Shown here in pieces: positions 6,923-15,198 of a DNA stretch of 16,409 bases. The stretch's first letter is position 1. Each line of letters begins with the position of its first letter. Location of the stretch: NCBI GenBank assembly GCA_937911445.1, contig CALDQY010000054.1, positions 1-16,409 on the forward strand, written 5' to 3'. The translations under genes were made by a program, and so were the position numbers. This DNA comes from an uncultured Rhodobiaceae bacterium (GTDB lineage Archaea; Thermoplasmatota; Poseidoniia; Poseidoniales; Poseidoniaceae). The notes beneath the pieces are model-generated. The model worked only from the letters and a program-made list of their open reading frames with translations. It was not told where the DNA came from and did not search any database.

Positions 6923-9106
6923 TCACACGGAATGCAAACGGCTTGAGAGCATGCGTGCTCGATTTGGGCAACCTACGGACCGATACCGTAGAATTGCTTC
7001 ACGCAACGACATCACACGCTCTTGATCATCAAACATCGACTTCACTTCCCACCACTTTGCAACGACACGTCTTGCTGATGGTGCTTCAATCACTTCGATT
7101 GATTGGATGTCGATTTGTGCATGAATGGTCTTTGCTCTGTGTAGTTGTGTTCCCACCAATTGCTCGCAAATGAGAAGCAAAAGTGACGCTTTGTACAGGG
7201 GCTGCTGCAACTGAGTTGCGGTAAGCTCTGCGTTCCTCAGCGTAAGTGCAGCATTCATCGGCTTCGAATCAACTGTTCTCAATTCGGTCTTCATAGCCAA
7301 GTATTGCAAGAGAGGGTCGGTCGAAGAGCCAATGCCTCGGAGTTGATCGAGCAAAAAGTTCGCACCATCCAAATCCTTTCGCTCAAGCGCAAGTGAGTGG
7401 CGCATGATGACGAGTGTTGTCAAAACAATTTGACGCTCATTTTCTGCATCTGGCAATTTGACTTGATTGAGCATTCGCTCGATGCGTTCGTAATCATGAG
7501 CGCTTGACGAGGGAGTAAGATCATCAATGCAACGAGAAAGCACCGAGAGTTGGATGCGTAATTTCTGTTGCGGATCATGAAGTTCTTCAAGAATGGTTTC
7601 AAGATCGTGCAGGGGGTCTTTCTTTCCTTCAAACTGTGCAATCTGCATACGTATGTTGACAAGTTTGGGAGAATCTTGACCCTGAATGTAATTCTTTGCA
7701 ACATCAATCTCTGCACGATTGAGGGCGTGTTGTGCTGCAAGTTCAATCAAAACGATATTTTCTGAATTGCTGACCAGCGCTTCATCGAGCAGTGTTGCGA
7801 ACGCACCAGAATAGGATGACATGAGTTCGTTTGCTCGGGAAGAGAGATGATTCGAAACTTCTCTTTCACCCCGTTGAATTCTGTGATGCAGTTCAAGAAT
7901 CGAAGCCAAAGCGTCGTTCTGCGTTTGCCAATGTGTAATCGCCGAACGATGAAGCACGTCGATCTCCGAATCATTAAGCGAGGACTTGCATACATTGCGA
8001 ATCAAGTGTTGCATTTCCATCGCCGCATCCTTGCCGCCCCACCGAAGCAACGTATGTTCATCGAGCAAGGCAACATCGTTCGGCTCAGGCATTCGTTCCG
8101 CAGGAACCGGGAATGGCAACACCAAAAACGGCGACATAGCGTCATGAACGTCCGCCGATGCTTCACCAAGAACGACCTGATCAACATAAGCACGAACGTC
8201 CAGATTCGTCTCTGGTAGTGGTGTGGATGCGTCGTGGAGAAGGATGGCCAAAGGGTGACCTCCTAGTGCCTCAACGATTGTCTCACGCTCATCGCCAAGT
8301 TCAGGATTGAGTAATTCAATGGCATCTGTTTGCTCGAGAGGCCCCAACTCGACATAGGTTCCATCGACGGAAAACGTGTCACGGTCACGTCCCAACAACA
8401 TGAACGGAATCGATTGATTCTCAAGCGCTTGGAAAAGGTTGGAAAACGATTCTTGATGTCTTGAAGAAATGCTATGCACATCATCAAACACCAATACGAC
8501 ATTCTCGAGTTCGAAGGAAGATGCATATCCTTCAACATCCAGAATCTTAGGCGCATCAGCTTCCAATCGCTGCATGGCTTCATGGACATCACAGTACGCA
8601 TCGAGTTGAACCCAGTGAACATTCAGGTCCCTCTCAATCAAATCTTCAACAATCCTTCGTGCAAGTGTTGATTTTCCAATGCCTGGCATTCCTCGGAGGT
8701 GGACTGGTACTTTGTTCTCAAGAGCGTCTCGAATCAACCGAAGTTCGGAATGACGCCCGTGTACGTGTGTGTATTCTGGAAGTTGCCCCTTCAATTTTGA
8801 TGAAGATCGTGCACGACGTTCGGGAATATCCTCTGTGTGTGAATGGAGTTGATTACGGCCTGATTCAGTAATGTGCACAACTTTGCGTTTCCTTCGCCCT
8901 CCACCGATGACGTGTGCCTGTCTCGTCAAGAGAAACCCGTCTTCCTCCAGGACAGACATGGGTTGGAACAAAGCTGAGCGTACAACACCAATTCCGTCTG
9001 CGATGCCTTCGAGGGAAAGGCTACGTGGCACATCCCATGCCCCTTCAAGCGTTGATGGATGCTCATCCAACCAACGCAAAATACGCAGCATGGCAGGCGA
9101 TAGCAT
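6923..9106 (-). CDS. Winged-helix / STAND NTPase / helical-repeat regulator
   Basis: 727 residues. Residues 1-90 form a winged helix of MarR-like type (LSLEGIADGIGVVRSAL, then LEEDGFLLT, a basic wing GGGRRKRKVV and HITESGRNQL). A linker leads to a STAND-class P-loop NTPase at about 113-291: VHGRHSEL entry, Walker A GMPGIGKST (139-147), Walker B VVLVFDDVH (203-211), LLGRD sensor (237-241) and the STAND-typical GGHPLA (282-287). A winged-helix-like stretch follows (about 320-390), then about 330 residues of alpha-helical TPR-like repeats to the end. Family members act as nucleotide-switched signal integrators: the repeats hold the NTPase inactive until a ligand or partner binds, and the N-terminal domain then acts on DNA. 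The inducer and targets are unknown. ATG at 9104-9106 is used; Met6 (9089-9091) is an alternative. It is divergent from uvrC. Confidence 0.85.
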   Translation of the reverse strand: MLSPAMLRILRWLDEHPSTLEGAWDVPRSLSLEGIADGIGVVRSALFQPMSVLEEDGFLLTRQAHVIGGGRRKRKVVHITESGRNQLHSHTEDIPERRARSSSKLKGQLPEYTHVHGRHSELRLIRDALENKVPVHLRGMPGIGKSTLARRIVEDLIERDLNVHWVQLDAYCDVHEAMQRLEADAPKILDVEGYASSFELENVVLVFDDVHSISSRHQESFSNLFQALENQSIPFMLLGRDRDTFSVDGTYVELGPLEQTDAIELLNPELGDERETIVEALGGHPLAILLHDASTPLPETNLDVRAYVDQVVLGEASADVHDAMSPFLVLPFPVPAERMPEPNDVALLDEHTLLRWGGKDAAMEMQHLIRNVCKSSLNDSEIDVLHRSAITHWQTQNDALASILELHHRIQRGEREVSNHLSSRANELMSSYSGAFATLLDEALVSNSENIVLIELAAQHALNRAEIDVAKNYIQGQDSPKLVNIRMQIAQFEGKKDPLHDLETILEELHDPQQKLRIQLSVLSRCIDDLTPSSSAHDYERIERMLNQVKLPDAENERQIVLTTLVIMRHSLALERKDLDGANFLLDQLRGIGSSTDPLLQYLAMKTELRTVDSKPMNAALTLRNAELTATQLQQPLYKASLLLLICEQLVGTQLHRAKTIHAQIDIQSIEVIEAPSARRVVAKWWEVKSMFDDQERVMSLREAILRYRSVGCPNRARMLSSRLHSV

Positions 9107-9209
9107 CTGAACTCAATCCCTTCTGCACAGGCTTGCATTTGATGTTGTCCTTCTGGTGCTCAAAAGAGACAATGCAGGTTTTTTTGACCTATGGACGCAA
9201 GGAATCAAC
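9107..9209. promoter_or_regulatory. Divergent intergenic region between the STAND regulator and uvrC
   Basis: 103 nt when uvrC starts at 9210. A run of seven T (9179-9185) flanked by AGGT and ACCT lies 25-31 nt before the uvrC ATG, where a leaderless TATA box would sit, but it is not a normal TATA sequence. AAGGA (9199-9203) lies 6 nt before the ATG and could act as a Shine-Dalgarno. On the minus side no clear TATA box precedes 9106; TCAAATG (9136-9142) is slightly too far away. Confidence 0.3.
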
Positions 9210-10937
9210 ATGGCGGTCGATGCAGCATCCATCGATTTGCCTGCTTCACCTGGCGTCTATCTGTTCAAAACGGGTGAAGGTCGAGTGTTGTACGTCGGTA
9301 AAGCAACGCGTTTGAATGAGAGGATTCGCTCATATTTCGCAACAAACCCTGATCGACATATGATTCCCGAATTGGTCGCTCGAGCGGACGATGTCGAATG
9401 CATCGTTACGACGACACCGCAAGAAGCATTGATTCTCGAACGCCAACTCATTCGTGAGCACAAACCTCGATTCAACTCCATGCTCAAGGATGACAAATCG
9501 TATCCGTATCTTGTGTTGACGAACGAGGAGTTCCCTCGCATCATGTACACGCGTCATCCACCGAAGAAAGCCCATCGATGGGGACCGTTTCCAAATGCGG
9601 GAGCCGCAAAGCAAGTCATGCAACTTTTGAGGAGGCATTTCGGGATTCGAGATTGCAAAGAATTGCTTCCACAGGGTTGTCTTGCCATGCACATTGGACT
9701 CTGCACAGGACCATGCATTGACGGTGAAGGATATGCTGAGCAGGTTCGAGCCGTCAAGAAAATTCTTGATGGTGAAGCGACAGAACTCCTTGAGGAACTC
9801 GGCGAAAAAATGGATGTGTGCTCAAGCGAAATGCAATTTGAGCGGGCAGGCTACTACCGTGATCTCATTCGATCCATCCGCACCACCATTGGACAGCACG
9901 TCGTTTCAAGCAAGTTGTATCGTGATTGTGACGCCATTGGATTTGCTGAACAAGGCGATCTCGCTGCACTTGTGGTTCTTCATGCCGATGATGGCGTCGT
10001 CAAAGGACAAGAGGTCTGGCCATTCGTTCATCGTGGTGATATTGGTGAAACAGTCAGTCGTTTCATTAGCGAACATTACGTTCACCGCAGGCCTCCACGT
10101 TTGCTGCTAACCCCTACGCCATTGCTCGACGGATTGCAACAATGGTTGGATGAACGCCGAGGTGCTTCAGTTGAGGTTCGGACACCTATGCGTGGAGACA
10201 TGGTCACGCTGCGGACACTTGCCGATCAAAACGCCGAGATTCAAGTCTCTCGACTTGCAAACAAATCGAGTGGTTCGCTTGAACAGCGAGCTGCTGATGA
10301 AGCCGCACGATTGCTCGATGTTGAACAAATGAACCACGTCGTCTGTTTCGACATGGCTCAATTGCAGGGAGATGAACGCGTCGGTGCGAGTGTTGTTCTT
10401 CGAAATGGACGTCCGGCCAAGAAGGAATACAGGACCTACATCGTCAAGGGAGATGCAATGGATGACTTACGCATGATGCGTGAAGTTGTTGAACGATGGC
10501 TAAAGCGACAAGAAGAATGGCCTGACGTGCTACTGCTCGATGGTGGAGAAACCCATCTCTCGACAATACGTTCAATGTTGGACGAGCACGGTGTTCAGGA
10601 TCGATTTATTCTTGCAGCGTTGGCAAAGCGAGAGGAAACGCTCCATCGAGAAGGGTACGAACCAATCGTTCTCGACCGCCGAGGACGTGTCTTTGTTCAT
10701 GCTCGTGATGAAGCCCATCGGTTTGTCAACACTTTCCATCGGAAACGTCGCAAAAAGAGTCGACTGGGCGACCCTCTCGAGAACGTTCTCGGTTTGGGTG
10801 CCAAGAAACTGCAATCACTTCTGCGTCATTTCGGTGGTCGCCAAGGAATCAACAATGCGAGCATCGAGGATTTGAAAACCGTCCCAGGCATTGGCCCCTC
10901 TCTTGCAGAACGCATCCATGAAAGCCTGCATCGCTAA
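9210..10937 (+). CDS. uvrC: UvrC, excinuclease ABC subunit C
   Basis: 575 residues, close to the usual 590-610. UvrC makes the two incisions around a bulky DNA lesion in the UvrABC repair complex. All parts are visible. The GIY-YIG nuclease covers about 10-95 (SPGVYLF with Tyr17, VLYVGKA with Tyr28, EALILE). Four Cys at 149, 157, 165 and 169 match the iron-sulfur site. The UvrB-binding UVR motif is at about 195-225 (QFERAGYYRDLIRSI). The RNase H-like nuclease has Asp381 (CFDMAQLQG), Asp444 (LLLDGG) and His503 (RDEAHRF). Tandem helix-hairpin-helix motifs lie at about 525-575 (VPGIGPSLAERI). The ATG at 9210 is chosen because family members begin about 10 residues before PGVY; a GTG at 9156 would add 18 atypical residues. 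Archaeal uvrC genes are thought to come from bacteria. No uvrA or uvrB is in the window. Confidence 0.97.
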   Translation: MAVDAASIDLPASPGVYLFKTGEGRVLYVGKATRLNERIRSYFATNPDRHMIPELVARADDVECIVTTTPQEALILERQLIREHKPRFNSMLKDDKSYPYLVLTNEEFPRIMYTRHPPKKAHRWGPFPNAGAAKQVMQLLRRHFGIRDCKELLPQGCLAMHIGLCTGPCIDGEGYAEQVRAVKKILDGEATELLEELGEKMDVCSSEMQFERAGYYRDLIRSIRTTIGQHVVSSKLYRDCDAIGFAEQGDLAALVVLHADDGVVKGQEVWPFVHRGDIGETVSRFISEHYVHRRPPRLLLTPTPLLDGLQQWLDERRGASVEVRTPMRGDMVTLRTLADQNAEIQVSRLANKSSGSLEQRAADEAARLLDVEQMNHVVCFDMAQLQGDERVGASVVLRNGRPAKKEYRTYIVKGDAMDDLRMMREVVERWLKRQEEWPDVLLLDGGETHLSTIRSMLDEHGVQDRFILAALAKREETLHREGYEPIVLDRRGRVFVHARDEAHRFVNTFHRKRRKKSRLGDPLENVLGLGAKKLQSLLRHFGGRQGINNASIEDLKTVPGIGPSLAERIHESLHR

Positions 10938-13900
10938 GGCTGTTCAGGCGGGTATTGCATCGCCTCGAACGGATCGATGCCTTCCTCATATCCGCCTACT
11001 TGACGGTCGACCAGCCCTGCCATTTGAGCAAAGTCCGATTCGGACAATCCCATCTTCTGAGCCTTGTACAGAGAATTCTTCGATTCTCTTGCAGCTCGTT
11101 TTTTCTTCTTCTTCTTTCGACGTCGCCGAATCAAGAGAATCAACAAGATAACGACAACAGCCGGATAGGCCCAGAACTGGCCAAGAAGGTACAACCACGT
11201 GACTTGCAAGCGTAGTGTCACTTCATCATCAAGGCCATCGGGTGGAATCGTGTAGGTTATGACTTGACGACCTTCCGAATCTTCTGTCACAATCATGTTC
11301 CCTTGAGCAGATGTGGCTTCCTTGGCAATAATACCCTTAGGCAATGTGAAACTGACAGGTCCTGTGAGATCAAATTCTGTCTCTTCATGAATGGTGGTAT
11401 CCCACGAGCCTGTCTCAACTGTCAGGGCTTCTTGTTCGAGTGGAGGGAACGTGACACCTTCTGATGAAACAACGCTCGCTACCATCATTGACGACATTTC
11501 ATCGACCATCATGACCATGGGTTGAAGCAGTGGTGAACGGAAAGCACCACTGATGTCCTCTGTCAACAGTGAGAGGGAAATCGCATCAGAATCACCACTG
11601 AACAAATCACCCCATGGGCTCGAGACTGCCAAAGTGAATCGAACCTTTGGGATTTTGAGACTCACACTCAAGGCGACCTCATCTGAGACAATTGGACCCG
11701 GTGTTCCAAGACCTGCAAGGCTCGTTTCAATCAAAAAATCACTAATGTCTACATTCGAAAACTCTGGCCCTTCTTTCGCGTCCTCGAGTCCTTCCGCAAG
11801 GAGATGTATTTCGTTGGTGAGAATTTCCCCTACATCGGTTCCAAATTGCATCAATCCATCAGAAGTAAGTTCGAAAACAAGCTGACGTGACACTGGACAA
11901 TCGATGAATGCAGTATCAGTTTCAAGGCACCGTTCGATTTTGATTGGCTTATCACTGCGACTCATAATGTCTCCAGCAAGTCGAATCAAATCGCTTGGAA
12001 TGACCTCCATTCGGACAGTTGTGTCATCGTTTACATCATAATATCCCTGTGGTACAGCGATTCGGTGAACGACTGCACTGGCTTCGAGGCCAAACTCAAC
12101 TGAAACAGATTTTGTCCACTCATTAACATCGAAGGTGTCAAAATCAATCTCCAGAGATGTAGAAACACAGGTCTTCTGCGTTTGCAAACAAATCGTTTGA
12201 CCGTCCTCGTTGAGGATTGGATGATTGTAAGTGTAAGGAGAAGGTCCTGCAATGGAGATACCGTTTCTGTTTTCACCTGATTCAGAGTGTTCAAGGATGA
12301 TGCGATCATCACCGCCAATGGTCTCAATCCAACTTGGTAGAATCAGTTCGAGTGTAACCTTCGACGGTGGAAGGTCAGATGGAATCATGCTTTCGAGGAA
12401 ACTTGTATCGAGGACGGTTTCCAGCGAAAGCCCAGCGTCCATCAATCGTCGAAGGTCCTCATTCGTAATGACATCAAAATAATCGCTAATGGTGTACGTT
12501 TCACCGTCTATTTCAAATTCCGAGTCTGGCAGATTTTCTTGGATGAGATCGAGGAGACCTAGTTCAAAGGTATTGCTTGTTGAGCGCAAATAGATTGGAT
12601 GATCGTAGCCCATGGCGCTCGGCCCTTGGATACAATACGAAATCGTGTTTGGTGGTGTTACTGTTTCAGAACAACCAACAGAATGGCTGTAGTTCAATCC
12701 ACCAGCAGGCCCATCGATGCCATCTGCAACAGAATCGCTTACCCAAGTCAAATCACCCATCTGAATATCAGGCGCTCCTGGTATTGAATCAGAAAACGCA
12801 TCCCCAACAGAAGCGACCGGGAATTGGTCGGTAAAATCGTCAAGTGGGGCAATGCCGTTCTCATACGCCAAACGGATACCGTCCGATGTGATCTGCGGAA
12901 TCGTTGCGAGGTTGGATAATTCCACCAACGAGATGCCCCAGTTGTCCATCGTGGTTGTGTCAAGGTAATTGATACCTGCGACGAAGTCGATTTGAACCGC
13001 TTGTTCGTCAAACAAATCCACCTTGAGATGGAGGGTTACCGCTTCTTCGTTCGGATCAAGTTCAACAATGGATGTTGTTGATGTGTTGCGATAGCCCATT
13101 GTCAAACTCACGGTTTGGTCCATTCGAGTCGGTTCTTCGTCGAGATTGTTGACGGCCCACTCAGCGATACAACCATTCGCTCGACAGGGCCCGAAATCGG
13201 TTGTTGTACTGTTGGAATCAGCACCAACAATAGCCGCATAGTCAGGTGGGCTGATGGTGAATGTTGAGTAGTGGCCAGGCTCTGCGAAGACGTTGAATTG
13301 TGTCGTCAATTCTGAACCCATAATCAAAAGACCTTGGTAAGCTCGCTCAAGATCAAGGTCTGAATTTTCAAGGAGATTGAAGGTACTTGTCGATAATTCA
13401 ATCTCGGCGATAGTTGAAAAGCAAATTGGTGGGTCAAAAACGTTGTTTTCCGTTACACCAGAACCAGAATCATACACTGAGTCTTGAGTAGCATCGGTTG
13501 TGCAAACCTCAGAGGTACCCCCCTCTGTGTAGATCCCATCGTATTGCGTGTTGATGACTGTCACCGTACCAAAACCACTTGAAAGAAGGTCATTGATGGT
13601 GTCTTCGACCTCAACCAGCATCTTGTCACCAACGGTTCCACTACCGTCATCATAGGCGAAATAGGTTCGAATCATGTCTGCAGGAATCCCATCATCCTCA
13701 TCCAATCCATCAAACTCAAGCGCAGTCTGTGTCGTGGAGTCATCAAGACCAATCTTACTGCGGTCAAATTCACGAATGGCCCAACTCAACGTCATGTGGA
13801 TGGTTGATGTGTCTTGCAAATCAAAATCGTAGGTTCCACGAATCCAATCTTTCTGGGACGGTGTTCCATCATCGTTTGAATCGTAGTCGTCGCAATCACT

Positions 13901-14029
13901 GAATCCCGGAACGCTATCGCACGTCGTCATACCGTCAGCGGATGCAAGAGGTGCAAGGAGTGGTGTTGCAAAGAGCAACGTCAAACACAGTGTCAGAAAC
14001 CGATTTCCCCATACTGCACGTTCTTCCAT
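10934..14029 (-). CDS. Large type I membrane protein of unknown function
   Basis: 1031 residues that I do not recognise as a named family. Residues 1-32 are a signal peptide (Leu-rich core, ending LASA before DG). Residues about 37-57 have a Cys pair and an Asp-rich DYDSNDDG stretch that could bind calcium. The rest, to about 940, is an acidic beta-rich extracellular region with scattered Cys pairs. It contains a repeated GPSxxxY[DN]HPI motif at 469-479 and 595-605. The last extracellular part (SFTLPKGIIA ... VTLRLQVTW) resembles a membrane-proximal beta-sandwich. One transmembrane helix spans about 945-967. It is followed by RRRRKKKKKKR, a very strong stop-transfer signal, and a cytoplasmic tail of about 53 residues ending YPPEQP. 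The ATG at 14027-14029 gives the signal peptide. Its stop overlaps the uvrC stop by 4 nt. A surface role is inferred from topology only. Confidence 0.88.
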   Translation of the reverse strand: MEERAVWGNRFLTLCLTLLFATPLLAPLASADGMTTCDSVPGFSDCDDYDSNDDGTPSQKDWIRGTYDFDLQDTSTIHMTLSWAIREFDRSKIGLDDSTTQTALEFDGLDEDDGIPADMIRTYFAYDDGSGTVGDKMLVEVEDTINDLLSSGFGTVTVINTQYDGIYTEGGTSEVCTTDATQDSVYDSGSGVTENNVFDPPICFSTIAEIELSTSTFNLLENSDLDLERAYQGLLIMGSELTTQFNVFAEPGHYSTFTISPPDYAAIVGADSNSTTTDFGPCRANGCIAEWAVNNLDEEPTRMDQTVSLTMGYRNTSTTSIVELDPNEEAVTLHLKVDLFDEQAVQIDFVAGINYLDTTTMDNWGISLVELSNLATIPQITSDGIRLAYENGIAPLDDFTDQFPVASVGDAFSDSIPGAPDIQMGDLTWVSDSVADGIDGPAGGLNYSHSVGCSETVTPPNTISYCIQGPSAMGYDHPIYLRSTSNTFELGLLDLIQENLPDSEFEIDGETYTISDYFDVITNEDLRRLMDAGLSLETVLDTSFLESMIPSDLPPSKVTLELILPSWIETIGGDDRIILEHSESGENRNGISIAGPSPYTYNHPILNEDGQTICLQTQKTCVSTSLEIDFDTFDVNEWTKSVSVEFGLEASAVVHRIAVPQGYYDVNDDTTVRMEVIPSDLIRLAGDIMSRSDKPIKIERCLETDTAFIDCPVSRQLVFELTSDGLMQFGTDVGEILTNEIHLLAEGLEDAKEGPEFSNVDISDFLIETSLAGLGTPGPIVSDEVALSVSLKIPKVRFTLAVSSPWGDLFSGDSDAISLSLLTEDISGAFRSPLLQPMVMMVDEMSSMMVASVVSSEGVTFPPLEQEALTVETGSWDTTIHEETEFDLTGPVSFTLPKGIIAKEATSAQGNMIVTEDSEGRQVITYTIPPDGLDDEVTLRLQVTWLYLLGQFWAYPAVVVILLILLIRRRRKKKKKKRAARESKNSLYKAQKMGLSESDFAQMAGLVDRQVGGYEEGIDPFEAMQYPPEQP

Positions 14030-14091
14030 GAAGTTCCAACGGACCGAAGACCTTCAAAGGACTTCCCCCTAGCAAGGCTGAAGGCGTCCTT
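14030..14091. promoter_or_regulatory. Short divergent intergenic region between the 1031-residue protein and taw2
   Basis: 62 nt must hold both promoters. An imperfect palindrome CCTTCAAAGG (14051-14060) is centred about 26 nt before the minus-strand ATG, a possible weak core promoter. There is no A/T-rich box about 26 nt before the taw2 ATG, and no good Shine-Dalgarno before either start. Confidence 0.25.
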
Positions 14092-15198
14092 ATGGTAGCG
14101 AAACTGTGTCTTCTTGTTCCACTCGCTTCGGGAGAAGAGGTTCGACAGGTTCTCGTCGAACAAGAATTTCTCGACCGAGCATTCACACCTAGACGTATCA
14201 GAGATGAACTCGCGCTACCCGTTCACGAAGGGTTTCTTTCCGATGCGATTGATTTCGAACATCGACTCGAACAGGTAGAGGTTGAACCAACACCACCTGC
14301 GATTGACCCACACAGCCGGTTGTACAATGCCATTGCATCGTTGTCAGGTGTAGGTGAAGCTCTGTTGCAATCCATTCCAAAAAAATGGGAACGTCTTGAT
14401 GACCTCATCCTCTTTCCGAAGGATGCGTTTCAAGAACAGGGATGGGAATCCATTATTCGCCAACATCCAGATTTCTTTTCAGTTATTGCACAAGCTCTCA
14501 ACGCTGCGCGTATCGGTCGGCAACGCCCCATTGCAAACGACCAAATGCGTTCTGCTCAGGTCGAGTTGCTCCACGGTGAGAATGGGTGGGTGGAAGTGAA
14601 AGACAACGGACTTGTCTACGGATTTGATGCAACGAAGGTCATGTATTCTTCTGGAAATGTCACAGAACGTCATCGAATGGCGACATTGGAGGCAAAAGGA
14701 GACATTGTCATCGATGCATATGCAGGCATTGGCTACTACACAATGCAACTTCTTGTTCATGCCAATGTTGGCCATGTACACGCTTGTGAAATCAATCCAA
14801 ACAGCATCGATGCACTCGAATGGTCAGCAAAAGAAAACAACGTTCAATCCAAATTGACGATGCATCCGGGCGATAATCAGGTCACGTTGCAAGAACTCAA
14901 AGGAACCGCAGATCGTGTTCTCCTCGGCTATTTACCAAGTTCTGAACCGACATGGGAACCTGCAATACAATCATTGAAGGAAACGGGAGGAACACTCCAC
15001 ATTCACATGAACGTTGAGGAGGAACGAATCGATGCATGGTGTGAAGCCACCATGCACCAGTGCCTGCAATTCGCAAACAAAGCTGGTCGGAATTGGGAAG
15101 TTGTTTCCCATCACCTCGAGAAGGTGAAGTGGTATGCTCCTCGAATCCGTCACGTCGTCTTAGACGTGTCTTTCTCTTCGATCAATTCAGCTTCGTAA
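14092..15198 (+). CDS. taw2: Taw2/TYW2-type aminocarboxypropyltransferase for tRNA-Phe wyosine synthesis
   Basis: 368 residues, a class I SAM-fold enzyme of the Trm5/TYW2 family. The N-terminal domain (residues 1-45: EEVRQVLVEQEFLD ... ALPV) is shared by Trm5 and TYW2. YSSGNVTERHRM (185-196) corresponds to the TYW2 motif FSxGNxTEKxR. The SAM site is DAYAGIGYYT (208-217), with the acidic ribose ligand in ACEINP (Glu233) and GDN (260-262). LGYLPSSEPTW (278-288) replaces the NLP motif of true Trm5 methyltransferases and points to TYW2, which moves the 3-amino-3-carboxypropyl group of SAM to the wyosine precursor at position 37 of tRNA-Phe. LHIHMNV (302-308) also fits. The ATG at 14092 leaves a complete N-terminal domain. 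The last 49 nt overlap the convergent cyclophilin gene; residues after VVLDV are a short extra tail. Confusion with Trm5 is unlikely. Confidence 0.88.
   Translation: MVAKLCLLVPLASGEEVRQVLVEQEFLDRAFTPRRIRDELALPVHEGFLSDAIDFEHRLEQVEVEPTPPAIDPHSRLYNAIASLSGVGEALLQSIPKKWERLDDLILFPKDAFQEQGWESIIRQHPDFFSVIAQALNAARIGRQRPIANDQMRSAQVELLHGENGWVEVKDNGLVYGFDATKVMYSSGNVTERHRMATLEAKGDIVIDAYAGIGYYTMQLLVHANVGHVHACEINPNSIDALEWSAKENNVQSKLTMHPGDNQVTLQELKGTADRVLLGYLPSSEPTWEPAIQSLKETGGTLHIHMNVEEERIDAWCEATMHQCLQFANKAGRNWEVVSHHLEKVKWYAPRIRHVVLDVSFSSINSAS

Noticed and set aside
6923..9106. The STAND protein as part of an antiphage defence island
   Set aside because: No nuclease, protease, TIR or other effector domain in it or next to it; the neighbours are housekeeping or surface genes.
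14051..14060. Imperfect palindrome CCTTCAAAGG between divergent starts as an operator
   Set aside because: Arms of only 4 nt, no second copy seen; mentioned only as a weak core-promoter candidate.
14092..15198. Reading the SAM enzyme as Trm5 (tRNA m1G37 methyltransferase)
   Set aside because: The Trm5 NLP motif is replaced by LGYLPSS, and the YSSGNVTERHRM and LHIHMNV segments match TYW2/Taw2.
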